The notes: generated by a model from the sequence alone, not told the origin. A DNA stretch of 34,388 bases from Bacteroidia bacterium (GCA_025454975.1 JALONK010000031.1:1-34388); one strand, 5' to 3'; counted from the first letter of the stretch, positions 7,761-16,320 are shown. Numbers and translations are program-made.

Positions 7761-9278
7761 TTATTGATAAACACTCCACTCTTGTTCAAATAGATGAACC
7801 AACATTTGGTTATTCAACTTATTAATTTCCTTTGTATCAACTTTCATATCGGGAGTAAAGTAGGTTGATTTATTAAACTCATCAATTGTAAAATAACGTG
7901 TTTGTATAGGGATTGCATAGGTTAATAACCGGGGCTGATGTTTAGCTGCAAGATGAAATCCCCATTCACCAAAAGAAGGAACATTGGTATGATAGGGTAA
8001 TGTTTTAAATCCGGCAAATTGAAGAGTATTGTTGATACACCAAAACGATTTTGGTGCAACCAATGGTGAAGTAGATTGTATAACCACCATTCCACTATCA
8101 GCAAGTTTATCATACAACACCTGATAAAAAAGGGTGGAATACAATTTTCCGATGGCGTAATTAGAGGGATCGGGAAAATCAACCACTATTCCATCAAATT
8201 GTTCAGGTTGTGATTTTAACCATTGAAAGGCATCTGTATTAATTACTTTAACTTTTGGATGTACTAATGATGCTTGATTAAGCTGCTGAAGCAAACTGTT
8301 TTTAGAGAATAAATCAGTCATCTTTGCATCTAAATCAACTAAGGTAATTGAGGTAATTTGGGGATATTTTAACAACTCGCGAACTGCCATTCCATCGCCA
8401 CCGCCAAGCACTAGAATTTTCTTATAGTTGTGTTGATGCATTAACGGATGAACCAATGCCTCGTGATAACGATATTCATCAACGGCACTAAATTGAAGGT
8501 TTCCATTTAAGTATAAGCGCAAATCTTTTTTATCTTGGGTAAGCACAATACGTTGGTAAGGTGAAGAACATGAATAAATAATATTTTCATTAAATACCAG
8601 CGACTCGGTCCATGTCATTAAGTAATTAGAAAAAATAAATCCCAACAGCAATAATAGCGCCGATAGAAAACCATAGAGTTTAAGACTAAGGTGATTGTTG
8701 AGTTCTTTACTAAATTTAAATGCCACAATTAATGCTACCGAAATATTAATCAAGCCAAACAGGTAAGAGGTTCGCATTAAACCAAGGTGAGGAATCATTA
8801 CCAATGGAAAAATGATTGAGGCTAACAATGCACCTATATAATCAAAGGTAAATACTTTCGACACCAAGTCTTTAAACTCATACCTATGCTCCAGGATACG
8901 CATCAGCAGCGGTATTTCAAGTCCTACCAATAATCCGGTAATGCCCACCAATGCATACAATATCACTTTAAAAGAAACGGCCAAACCAAATAAAGTAAAT
9001 AATAAAGTTGAACTGATACCGCCAATTAAGCCAACCATTATTTCAATCTTCACAAACCAATTGAGGAGTTTATCTTTAAAAAATTTCGACAAATAAGAAC
9101 CAATACCCATCGAAAAAAGATAAGCCCCAATAATGGTTGAGAATTGAGTTACCGAGTCGCCTAATAAATAACTGGCAACAGTTCCTGCTATTAATTCATA
9201 AATTAAACCACAAGTGGCTACTACAAATACTGAAAGCAGCAACAATAAAGGCTTATCTACTGCTTGTTTATTATCCAT
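7761..9278 (-). CDS. speE: Membrane-fused spermidine synthase-like aminopropyltransferase
   Basis: A 505-residue fusion. Residues 10-222 form about seven transmembrane helices, as in the MFS/spermidine synthase fusions of bacteria. Residues 230-460 are a spermidine synthase-type domain: SPYQRI, YLNGNLQFSAVDEYRYHE (lead-in and the DEYRYHE substrate region), the nucleotide-binding GGGDG at 292-296, the aspartate in LVDLDAK, the DAFQWL motif, and the catalytic-loop equivalent VVDFPDP at 365-371. The key acidic residues appear intact, so aminopropyl transfer from decarboxylated S-adenosylmethionine is expected. The acceptor is unknown; membrane attachment argues against a purely cytosolic putrescine role. 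The ATG at 9278 overlaps the DUF350 gene stop by 8 bases; the longer open frame would run into that gene. Confidence 0.85.
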   Translation of the reverse strand: MDNKQAVDKPLLLLLSVFVVATCGLIYELIAGTVASYLLGDSVTQFSTIIGAYLFSMGIGSYLSKFFKDKLLNWFVKIEIMVGLIGGISSTLLFTLFGLAVSFKVILYALVGITGLLVGLEIPLLMRILEHRYEFKDLVSKVFTFDYIGALLASIIFPLVMIPHLGLMRTSYLFGLINISVALIVAFKFSKELNNHLSLKLYGFLSALLLLLGFIFSNYLMTWTESLVFNENIIYSCSSPYQRIVLTQDKKDLRLYLNGNLQFSAVDEYRYHEALVHPLMHQHNYKKILVLGGGDGMAVRELLKYPQITSITLVDLDAKMTDLFSKNSLLQQLNQASLVHPKVKVINTDAFQWLKSQPEQFDGIVVDFPDPSNYAIGKLYSTLFYQVLYDKLADSGMVVIQSTSPLVAPKSFWCINNTLQFAGFKTLPYHTNVPSFGEWGFHLAAKHQPRLLTYAIPIQTRYFTIDEFNKSTYFTPDMKVDTKEINKLNNQMLVHLFEQEWSVYQ

Positions 9279-9489
9279 TGATAGCAGAGGCGATAATAAT
9301 GCCCAATGCAATAATAAAGGCACCGATTACAATAGCAACGGCATTGTTTTTATGTTCAACAATTTGTTTCCAAACATTTTCGGGTGTAATTTTTTCTACA
9401 ATCCAAAAGGCAATTAATAGCACTACTATTCCGATTCCGGAATAAATTAAAGCGGCTAAGATGTGTTTCAAATCAATTAATTCGTTCAT
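9271..9489 (-). CDS. DUF350 family small membrane protein
   Basis: A 72-residue protein with two transmembrane segments, roughly residues 9-31 and 48-70. The pattern matches the DUF350 (YjfL-like) unit: a first helix ending in IAFWIVEKITP, a short polar loop, then an amphipathic-to-hydrophobic helix beginning NNAVAIVIGAFIIALGIIIA. Most family members have several such units in tandem; here a single two-helix unit is present, so the protein probably oligomerises. DUF350 genes recur beside SpeD/SpeE-like, DUF4178 and PspA-type genes in bacteria and are associated with envelope stress, although the molecular activity is not known. The start lies 11 bp after the preceding small gene. Confidence 0.8.
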   Translation of the reverse strand: MNELIDLKHILAALIYSGIGIVVLLIAFWIVEKITPENVWKQIVEHKNNAVAIVIGAFIIALGIIIASAING

Positions 9490-9500
9490 TGTTGTATGTA

Positions 9501-9689
9501 TTATTTATGATAAAATCTACTTCTTCCTCCCCCGGAATGATGTGTTCTTCCTTTGCTTTCGCTTACATTTTCTACTTCATCTGAGTTAAAAATTTTCCAA
9601 CCGGTATAACTTGCATAGCTATATAATAAAATCATCCCTAATAAAAGTGATGCCATGACAATATTTAAAGGATTTAAAAAATTTTTCAT
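9501..9689 (-). CDS. Very small single-pass membrane protein
   Basis: A 62-residue protein starting at the ATG at 9689, which overlaps the stop of the upstream DUF4178 gene in an ATGA arrangement. That overlap decides the start over the longer frame. One transmembrane helix (about residues 10-27, IVMASLLLGMILLYSYA) is followed by a short hydrophilic tail ending SGGGRSRFYHK, rich in Ser, Gly, His and Arg. The size and its place between the DUF4178 and DUF350 genes suggest an accessory subunit of a membrane complex. I do not recognise a family. The tight overlap on one side and the 11-bp gap on the other are good evidence that it is a real gene. Confidence 0.65.
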   Translation of the reverse strand: MKNFLNPLNIVMASLLLGMILLYSYASYTGWKIFNSDEVENVSESKGRTHHSGGGRSRFYHK

Positions 9690-10981
9690 GTTTGGTAAAA
9701 TGATATTTGTCGAGAAAAATTTGTTGCCTCCCAACGTTTGTTTTCAAATAAATATAGTCGCAATAATTGAATGGCCGGTAATAGCAATCCAATAAATAAA
9801 AGCCAAACAAAATTAGAAGTAATAGATACGCCTTCAAAAACTTTAATGGTGTAGGTAACTTGATTTAGCGAAGGATTTGTTAAGGGATAAAGGTTTAAGT
9901 GATAAGTACCCGCAGGTACTTGAGAAATGATGATATAATCGCTTTTACTACCTTCAGACCAATAACCTTCGCTATCATAACCTCGATAAAACTCAATTGA
10001 TTTTGCTCCTTCATAACGTTGGAAGGTAACATCATTCACTAGTTCAAAATCGAGGTCAAACCAATTATTTGTTACATCAGCATACACATCAACTTGCAAT
10101 GAAGTAGGATCACCTGTAACCTGAAAAGGAGGTGTAACTAAAACTGATGCAGTATCTGTTGCCGATTTTGTAAATGTTTGTCCAAACACTTTTCGTTCGA
10201 TATTATTTTGATTCAGGAAGGCATATAAGAAGCTTATCAAAACAACATAAGCCACAAGCATGTATAACAAATGGGAAGCCTTTTGATAAAATGACATGGT
10301 TTGAATGGCACCGATATCAATTTTCGCCGGCATCACCAGAATATCAAATGCTTTTTTAATTACAGATGATTTTATTTCTCGTGCCATGTACCAAAGTTCT
10401 TCCTCATCCTTAAATTCTTCTTTGATTAACATTAAAGGAGGAGCAATCCATTCCGTACATTTATATTCTTTATCGTCGAGAATATCGGCAGCAAATTCTC
10501 CTGCTGCTTCTACTACTGTTGAACGATATGAATTATACATTTGAAATTTGATGCCATCTAAAATTGCCACCCGATTGATTTGCTTGTATTCAATGTTGTT
10601 TTCCCGTGAAATGGGCTCAATCAGCATCCAATGCCCATCTGATTCTACCAAACTTCTTAAACCAACCTCAGGATTAAAAAGTATATATTCATTCCACGTA
10701 TAAACTTTTCCAATCTGTTTATGCTTGGCAAATCCTACAACAGTGTATGTGGTATCGAATAGCTTTGCAGTTTGGTTAATTAAGATGTCGGGCATTGGTT
10801 TATTAGAAAAGGTATGTTTGCTTACCCATCCTAACCCATTATGATTTACATGATAATTACCGCATTTGGTACATACCCAACCTGCAGATGAATAACCGAA
10901 AGTAATGGTATTTTTATGACTGCATTGTTTACAGTGTACTTCATACCGTTGAGGTGATTGCGTTGTTTGAATGTCAGTCAT
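9686..10981 (-). CDS. Zinc-ribbon DUF4178 protein with an extracytoplasmic beta domain
   Basis: A 431-residue protein in several parts. Residues 17-40 carry two CxxC pairs (CKQC and CTKC), a zinc ribbon. Residues ~68-210 fit DUF4178: a strand pair around YTVVGFAKHKQIGKVYTWNEYILF followed by a WMLIEP strand. A transmembrane helix at ~237-257 leads to a beta-rich segment (~265-385, with motifs such as FDLDFELVND and VPAGTYHLNLYP), then a second helix at ~388-410 and a short basic tail. The beta segment should therefore lie outside the cytoplasm. The start overlaps the preceding gene by one base (TAATG). DUF4178 proteins recur next to SpeD/SpeE-like and DUF350 genes; their biochemical role is not established. 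Confidence 0.75.
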   Translation of the reverse strand: MTDIQTTQSPQRYEVHCKQCSHKNTITFGYSSAGWVCTKCGNYHVNHNGLGWVSKHTFSNKPMPDILINQTAKLFDTTYTVVGFAKHKQIGKVYTWNEYILFNPEVGLRSLVESDGHWMLIEPISRENNIEYKQINRVAILDGIKFQMYNSYRSTVVEAAGEFAADILDDKEYKCTEWIAPPLMLIKEEFKDEEELWYMAREIKSSVIKKAFDILVMPAKIDIGAIQTMSFYQKASHLLYMLVAYVVLISFLYAFLNQNNIERKVFGQTFTKSATDTASVLVTPPFQVTGDPTSLQVDVYADVTNNWFDLDFELVNDVTFQRYEGAKSIEFYRGYDSEGYWSEGSKSDYIIISQVPAGTYHLNLYPLTNPSLNQVTYTIKVFEGVSITSNFVWLLFIGLLLPAIQLLRLYLFENKRWEATNFSRQISFYQT

Positions 10982-11598
10982 TATGGTTTCACCTCCAATG
11001 TTTTATTCGCTGCTAAAAACCTAACAAATCCACCAAACAATACTATGTATTTATTTTTATTTTTAATTAATACACACAAGTTTCCACTTTTGTTGGTTGC
11101 TTTACTAATAAAAAAAGTATCGGTTAATAGCCTGCTATTAGTTACCTCACCTGCCAAACGTGTTAATTCATTTTTGCTGTTATAACAGATGTAATATGGA
11201 TTATCTTTTGTTTTTAAAGTGTATGGCGAACCTAATTTCATAGGCCAAACAAATGAAGGTACATCCATGGATAACTCCAGCAGCATTATTTCGCCAACAG
11301 TTTCCCATACATACAATGTAGGATGTTGGGCATGATACAAAACCCATACATGCTGAATGGAACTGTCAATAAAAAACTGGTAACAACCTATGATGGTATA
11401 GATTTGCTGATTAAAAGTTATGGAATCGCCTAATGAAAATCGCGAATAGGATTTTACCACAAGAAAGCCTTTTTCCGGTTGATTATCGCCACCATAAGTT
11501 TCGTTGCGTTTAATATAACTGCAACAACTCACACAGCTAAATACATCTGCCTCCGGTAGCACAAATTGATGGGTATAATTACAAACCAAACAAGCCAT
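10981..11598 (-). CDS. Zinc-ribbon DUF4178-like protein, short paralog
   Basis: A 205-residue soluble protein. It opens with a zinc-ribbon-like pair CLVC (3-6) and CVSC/C (22-26). Residues ~53-120 resemble the DUF4178 core (FSLGDSITFNQQIYTIIGCY, then VWVLYHA and ETVGEIMLLE), the same order as in its larger neighbour. A second, weaker repeat of the beta pattern follows to the C-terminus. It overlaps the SpeD-like gene and the larger DUF4178 gene by a single base on each side (TAATG), so coupled translation is likely. The paralogy with the downstream gene suggests a duplicated sensor or scaffold pair, one cytosolic and one membrane-bound; this is inference. Confidence 0.7.
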   Translation of the reverse strand: MACLVCNYTHQFVLPEADVFSCVSCCSYIKRNETYGGDNQPEKGFLVVKSYSRFSLGDSITFNQQIYTIIGCYQFFIDSSIQHVWVLYHAQHPTLYVWETVGEIMLLELSMDVPSFVWPMKLGSPYTLKTKDNPYYICYNSKNELTRLAGEVTNSRLLTDTFFISKATNKSGNLCVLIKNKNKYIVLFGGFVRFLAANKTLEVKP

Positions 11599-11957
11599 TA
11601 CCTGTAAATTTCGTGATAGTTAATGTGCTCGGTCTTAAGCCAATTTTTAACCGACTCGTAGATAGATTTTGTTTTTGCATTATTATCAAACTGATAATTG
11701 GACAAAAAAACATCAAAAGTAGCTATTCCATATTCGGGCCAGGTATGCATGCTTATATGCGATTCGGTTAAACATAAGTTTGATGTATATCCCCCACCTT
11801 CAAACCGATGATGTACCTCGCCAATAAGTTGCAACTGATGTTGTGCTAATAATTGGTGCAAGAGCAATTTAAATCCGGTTAAATCAGTTAATGGTTCCCC
11901 ATTTACTTCTTTAAAATCGGCTATGATATGCAATCCGGGTGTATACATGCGTGGCAT
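11598..11957 (-). CDS. speD: SpeD-like pyruvoyl-dependent decarboxylase (S-adenosylmethionine decarboxylase family)
   Basis: A 119-residue protein of the short bacterial/archaeal AdoMet decarboxylase family. The block HRF, then LTESHISMHTWPEYG, matches the family signature. The self-cleavage serine that becomes the pyruvoyl group is Ser66 (ESH), and the processing histidine is His71 (MHTWPE). Twenty residues after the serine the family has a catalytic Cys in DxFTCG; here the sequence is DVFLSN, giving Ser86 instead. The enzyme may thus be slow, altered in substrate, or use another proton donor. SpeD homologues acting on ornithine or arginine are known, so the substrate should not be assumed. 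I start at the ATG at 11957; the frame extends to a GTG at 11993 through a ten-base A run, which looks less likely. First gene of the operon. Confidence 0.85.
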   Translation of the reverse strand: MPRMYTPGLHIIADFKEVNGEPLTDLTGFKLLLHQLLAQHQLQLIGEVHHRFEGGGYTSNLCLTESHISMHTWPEYGIATFDVFLSNYQFDNNAKTKSIYESVKNWLKTEHINYHEIYR

Positions 11958-12207
11958 TTTTCGCTCAATATAATTTTTTTTTTGATAACTCACTTCGAGC
12001 GCTATTCTAAATAATTATTCATAATAGTTTATAACCGATTAAATCATTTTGTGCATTAGCTTTTATATGCGGTATCAGGTTTGGTTATAGGTATAATCCC
12101 TTTGTTTTAAATTGGATACGGAAACCGGAGTTTCGGGAGTGTATTTTTAGAAACCCCTGCCACTCTGTCATATTTTTTATTATATTCGCACTCTTTTTTA
12201 ATAGAAT

Positions 12208-13593
12208 ATGAAAGGACTTGTAGGAGATATTCCGGTAGAAACAGCCACTCGTAATTTGTATATCGAGACTTATGGGTGTGCAATGAATTTAGCAGATAGT
12301 GAAGTTGTAGCTTCTATTATGGGAAGCGAAGGATTTAAAACAACAGGAGAATTAGAAAATGCTGATGTGGTTTTCATCAACACATGCGCGATTAGGGATA
12401 ATGCTGAGGCAAGGATTTGGGGACGATTAAGAGAAATGCGCCAGGCTAAAAAGCAAAAACCGGGAATGATTGTAGGTGTATTGGGTTGTATGGCCGAGCG
12501 CTTAAAAAAACAATTATTCGAAGAGGAAAAAATAGTTGACATCGTGGTTGGACCCGATGCTTACCGTGATATTCCGAAGTTAATTGCCGAAGTAGAAGAG
12601 GGTAATAAAGCGGTTAATGTATTATTAAGCCGAGAGGAAACATACGCAGAAATTACACCGGTAAGGTTGAGCAGCAATGGAGTTAATGCCTTTGTTAGTA
12701 TCATGAGGGGTTGTGATAACATGTGTTCATTTTGTGTGGTACCATTTACACGAGGAAGAGAAAGAAGCAGAGACCCTGAATCTATTTATCGTGAATGTGT
12801 TGATTTGCATCAACAAGGATATAAGGAAGTAACTCTACTCGGGCAGAATGTTGATTCATACAAGTTTGAAGATGAACAAGGAAACATCTCATGCAATTTT
12901 GCTCAGTTGTTAGAAAAAATTGCGAATATTAGTCCCGAGTTGCGCATTCGTTTTTCATCATCACACCCAAAAGATATTACAGATGAAGTGTTATATACCA
13001 TGAAAAAATATAACAACATTTGTAACTATATTCATTTCCCGCTTCAAAGTGGCAATTCAAGAATTTTAAAATTGATGAATAGAACGTATGATGCCGATTG
13101 GTTTAAATTACGTTTGGATAAAATACGTGAAATTATTCCGGATTGTGGAATAAGCACAGATGTAATAGCAGGATTTTGCTCTGAAACAGAAGAAGAACAC
13201 CAAGATACGCTTGCCATGTTTGCTTATGCAAAATTTGATTTTGCATACATGTATCAATATAGTGAACGTCCGGGAACACTTGCCGCAAGAAAATATCCTG
13301 ATGATATTCCGGCTGATGTAAAAAACAGAAGATTACAGGAAATTATCAATCAACAACTTTTAATTGGCAGGGCCAAAAACGAATCAGATGTTGGAAAAAT
13401 TCATACTGTTTTAATTGAAGGTTTCAGTAAAAAAAGTGATGCTGACTATGCAGGCAGAAACGACCAAAATAAAACTGTGATTTTCACTGTAGGTGAAGGT
13501 TATGGCAAGGGCGATTATGTGAAAGTGTTGGCTGAAAAATGCACCCAAACCAGCTTAATAGGCAAAGTGGTTGAAGTGATTAAACATCCTTAA
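12208..13593 (+). CDS. miaB: tRNA-2-methylthio-N6-dimethylallyladenosine synthase MiaB
   Basis: A 461-residue radical-SAM methylthiotransferase that thiomethylates i6A37 in tRNAs reading codons starting with U. The three N-terminal Cys for the auxiliary 4Fe-4S cluster are present: C24 (TYGCAMN), C60 (NTCAIRD) and C94 (GVLGC). The radical-SAM cluster motif is [19 protein letters not shown] (C169, C173, C176). The C-terminus carries a TRAM-like RNA-binding segment (residues ~385-455). Length is normal for MiaB. It starts 250 bp from the divergent speD-like gene; TATATTCG at 12181-12188 loosely resembles a -7 element. The next gene begins 13 bp after the stop, so a polycistronic unit with the sigma-54 activator is likely. 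Confidence 0.95.
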   Translation: MKGLVGDIPVETATRNLYIETYGCAMNLADSEVVASIMGSEGFKTTGELENADVVFINTCAIRDNAEARIWGRLREMRQAKKQKPGMIVGVLGCMAERLKKQLFEEEKIVDIVVGPDAYRDIPKLIAEVEEGNKAVNVLLSREETYAEITPVRLSSNGVNAFVSIMRGCDNMCSFCVVPFTRGRERSRDPESIYRECVDLHQQGYKEVTLLGQNVDSYKFEDEQGNISCNFAQLLEKIANISPELRIRFSSSHPKDITDEVLYTMKKYNNICNYIHFPLQSGNSRILKLMNRTYDADWFKLRLDKIREIIPDCGISTDVIAGFCSETEEEHQDTLAMFAYAKFDFAYMYQYSERPGTLAARKYPDDIPADVKNRRLQEIINQQLLIGRAKNESDVGKIHTVLIEGFSKKSDADYAGRNDQNKTVIFTVGEGYGKGDYVKVLAEKCTQTSLIGKVVEVIKHP

Positions 13594-13606
13594 CAATTAC
13601 GCCGAC

Positions 13607-15043
13607 ATGGAAGCCATTATAATTTTTATCTTACTCTTGCTCGTCATTTTTTTGTCGAGTTGGCGCAATATAAAATACGGTGTGCTTACTAACTTTGCTT
13701 TATCTAATAAAACAATTGTTTTACTTCCAACGGATGTATTTAAAGAAGTATGGTATCCTTTTTTAAATATGTACTTTCCTTATTTCCAACAACTGGATGA
13801 AGCAGGGAAAGATAAGTTTAGCAGTAAGTTAATTAAAAACCTGCGCAGCTTGGAGATCTTCGGCAGAGATGACTTTGAAGTGAATGATGAAATGAGGGTA
13901 TTGTTATGTGCAACCCTTACTCAACTTACTTTCGGACTCAAAAGGCAAGGACTTGATGGGTATAAAGTTATCCATGTATATCCTTCATCATTTTACAGCA
14001 AATATGAAAAAGGCTACGTGGATGCTGTAACATTTAATAAAAACCTGATCTCTATTTCTTGGCAACGATTTGAAAAAGGTATCTTAAATCAAACCGACGG
14101 CATAAATTTAGGCTTGGCAGAAATGGGGCTTGCATTGGTTCATACTATTAAAAACGGCGAATCATTCGATTTACATTTTGCAAGTTACTATGATAAGTGG
14201 GTACAAATTGTTGAGGAATCGGAAGATATTGTTTCGTTCTTAGATTATATTGGTGTATCTGCTGAATACACAAACAAAGCCGAATTATTTGCTCAAGCAG
14301 TGGTTTACTTTTTTGAAAAGCCACATGAGTTTAAATCTAAATATGCTACTCAATATGCGCATTTGTGTTTGTTGTTAAACCAAAATCCTGTTGCTGATGA
14401 AAAAAATTACAGCTACGAGCGTGATGCATTTAAACATAAGTCGCTAACCTACGAACTGCCTTCAAAGGTTAGTACCAGTTATCAATACCACACTTGGCAT
14501 TGGATCTATTCCTTTTCTATTATCACACCAATGGCATTGCCCTTTTTGGCTAGTTATTATTTCATGGCTGATCATGTGATTAATGTAACTGAATTGGTTT
14601 TTATAATGATGGCTATTGGTTTGCTTTTAACCGGAATTTTATATCAATACAATTTTAAAAGTAAGCTGTTTAACAATTCCTTTAAACTTGGCGGTTTTTG
14701 CACCTTAGCAGTTTCACCATGGCTATTGGCCATAGGGCTGATGATTAATGACCGAATTATCTTAACTACTTACAACGAATCACACCCAATATTAAATGCC
14801 ACGGTTATTTTTGAAGGTGAAACCAGAAGAAGTTCAGGGTATGCTAGTGAAGTCGAATTTTTGTTTGCCGATCAATTTTTGGAAGATTATCCTTATGCCA
14901 GAAGGGCAAATAATATGCCCGGTGAAATGGGTGCTTTTAAAGATGCATATATTTCATTTGAACTTTGCAAAGGAATATTTGGTATTACTTATATCAGGGA
15001 TAAAAAAATAATTCAATCTAAACCTAATCAAATCAACTCCTAA
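13607..15043 (+). CDS. MtfA-like protein with a lost zinc-peptidase motif and membrane anchors
   Basis: A 478-residue protein. One N-terminal transmembrane helix (residues 3-18) is followed by a domain (about 45-260) that follows the order of the MtfA (M90) peptidase family: FEVNDEMRVLLCATLTQL, VIHVYPSSFY, ISISWQRFEKG, then the place of the NLxxHEFAH motif, and later ELFAQAVVYFFEKP. At the HExxH site the sequence is GLAEMGLALVHT, so both zinc histidines are gone (Ala171 and Leu175) while the glutamate remains. The later Glu226 is kept. Proteolysis is therefore unlikely. About three transmembrane helices (residues ~295-395) and a ~90-residue tail follow. It sits between miaB and the sigma-54 activator with gaps of 13 and 4 bp. 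A binding or scaffold role is my inference. Confidence 0.6.
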   Translation: MEAIIIFILLLLVIFLSSWRNIKYGVLTNFALSNKTIVLLPTDVFKEVWYPFLNMYFPYFQQLDEAGKDKFSSKLIKNLRSLEIFGRDDFEVNDEMRVLLCATLTQLTFGLKRQGLDGYKVIHVYPSSFYSKYEKGYVDAVTFNKNLISISWQRFEKGILNQTDGINLGLAEMGLALVHTIKNGESFDLHFASYYDKWVQIVEESEDIVSFLDYIGVSAEYTNKAELFAQAVVYFFEKPHEFKSKYATQYAHLCLLLNQNPVADEKNYSYERDAFKHKSLTYELPSKVSTSYQYHTWHWIYSFSIITPMALPFLASYYFMADHVINVTELVFIMMAIGLLLTGILYQYNFKSKLFNNSFKLGGFCTLAVSPWLLAIGLMINDRIILTTYNESHPILNATVIFEGETRRSSGYASEVEFLFADQFLEDYPYARRANNMPGEMGAFKDAYISFELCKGIFGITYIRDKKIIQSKPNQINS

Positions 15044-15047
15044 TTAT

Positions 15048-16304
15048 ATGAATTTACAGGAAGTAAAACAACGTTTTGAAATTATAGGAAATTCACCCCT
15101 ACTCAATATTGCTTTAGAAACAGCAATTAAAGTAGCTCCAACCGATATTTCGGTATTAATTTATGGTGAAAGTGGCGTAGGTAAAGAGGCTTTCAGTAAA
15201 ATCATACATGCATTAAGCAACCGGAAACATGGTAATTTTATTGCTGTAAACTGTGGTGCAATTCCTGAAGGCACAATTGATTCGGAATTATTCGGACATG
15301 AGAAAGGTTCGTTTACCGGTGCACACGACACACGCAAAGGTTATTTTGAAACCGTAAATGGCGGAACCATTTTTTTGGATGAAGTTGGTGAACTTCCATT
15401 GGAAACACAAGCCCGTTTGTTGCGCGTTTTAGAAAGTGGGGAATTTATTAAAGTAGGTTCATCAAAAGTTCAAAAAACAGATGTGCGTGTAGTGGCTGCC
15501 ACTAACAAAGATTTATTAGAATTGGCTTCGAGAGAAAAATTCAGAGAAGATTTATATTACCGCTTAAGTACTGTTCCGATTAAGGTTCCACCATTACGCG
15601 AACGCAAGGAAGATATTCATTTGTTGTTTAGAAAATTCGCCGCAGATTTTTCTGAAAAATACCGCTCCAAAATTGTAACCCTAGAACCCGATGCTTTACA
15701 AATGGTACAAAACTACAGTTGGCCGGGTAATATTCGTCAGTTAAAAAATATTGCCGAACAACTAAGTGTGCTTGATGAAGATAAAGTGGTGAACGGTCAT
15801 GAACTTCAACGAATATTGCCGCCTGAACGCACCAGTTTACCGATGTTGCTGGGCACTCAGGTAGAAAACGGTATGAGCGAACGTGATATTTTTTACAAAG
15901 TACTTATTGACCTTAGAAAAGATATGAACGACCTAAAAGGCATAGTATTTGGAATGTTACAAAACGGAGCCTCAACAGAAGCCATGAATACTGTTGTGCA
16001 AAGCATGAACAGAACCATGCATCAATCTGAACAATTGAATACGGTTGTAGCTGCTGCTCCTAATTATTACCAACCTGTTCAGCAGGTAATGCCAATTAAT
16101 GGAGGCGTTCAACCCATCAATCATATTATTGAAATTGATGATGCCACTCCATTGCCCGAGTCGCTTTCTATTGAAGATAAAGAAATTGAATTGATAAAAA
16201 AAGCCTTACAAAAATATAATGGCAGAAGGAAAAAGGCGGCTGCCGAACTCGGTATAAGTGAACGAACTTTATACAGAAAAATTAAACAATACGATTTAGA
16301 ATAA
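15048..16304 (+). CDS. Sigma-54 interaction (AAA+) transcriptional activator without receiver domain
   Basis: A 418-residue bacterial enhancer-binding protein. The AAA+ domain starts almost at the N-terminus: Walker A GESGVGKE (40-47), sigma-54 contact loop GSFTGA (87-92, a Ser variant of GAFTGA), Walker B GGTIFLDE (105-112), and the arginine-rich RLSTVP/PPLRERKEDI region. A linker of about 110 residues is followed by a Fis-type helix-turn-helix at the C-terminus (YNGRRKKAAAELGISERTLYR). There is no receiver, GAF or PAS domain, so its activity is probably controlled by another protein or by its level. The membrane-anchored MtfA-like protein directly upstream (4-bp gap) is a candidate partner, as MtfA of enterobacteria binds a transcription factor (Mlc); that link is inference. 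Confidence 0.92.
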   Translation: MNLQEVKQRFEIIGNSPLLNIALETAIKVAPTDISVLIYGESGVGKEAFSKIIHALSNRKHGNFIAVNCGAIPEGTIDSELFGHEKGSFTGAHDTRKGYFETVNGGTIFLDEVGELPLETQARLLRVLESGEFIKVGSSKVQKTDVRVVAATNKDLLELASREKFREDLYYRLSTVPIKVPPLRERKEDIHLLFRKFAADFSEKYRSKIVTLEPDALQMVQNYSWPGNIRQLKNIAEQLSVLDEDKVVNGHELQRILPPERTSLPMLLGTQVENGMSERDIFYKVLIDLRKDMNDLKGIVFGMLQNGASTEAMNTVVQSMNRTMHQSEQLNTVVAAAPNYYQPVQQVMPINGGVQPINHIIEIDDATPLPESLSIEDKEIELIKKALQKYNGRRKKAAAELGISERTLYRKIKQYDLE

Positions 16305-16320
16305 TTTACGAACTTGCATT

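Noticed and set aside
7922-8182. Open frame inside the SpeE-like gene on the same strand
   Set aside because: It overlaps the conserved aminopropyltransferase domain in another frame and encodes no recognisable motif.
9137-9445. Plus-strand frame of 102 codons across the SpeE-like and DUF350 genes
   Set aside because: It is antisense to two well-supported genes and shows only reflections of their hydrophobic codons.
11958-11993. N-terminal extension of the SpeD-like protein from a GTG
   Set aside because: The family starts close to the LHIIADF strand, and the extension crosses a ten-base A run; the ATG at 11957 is better.
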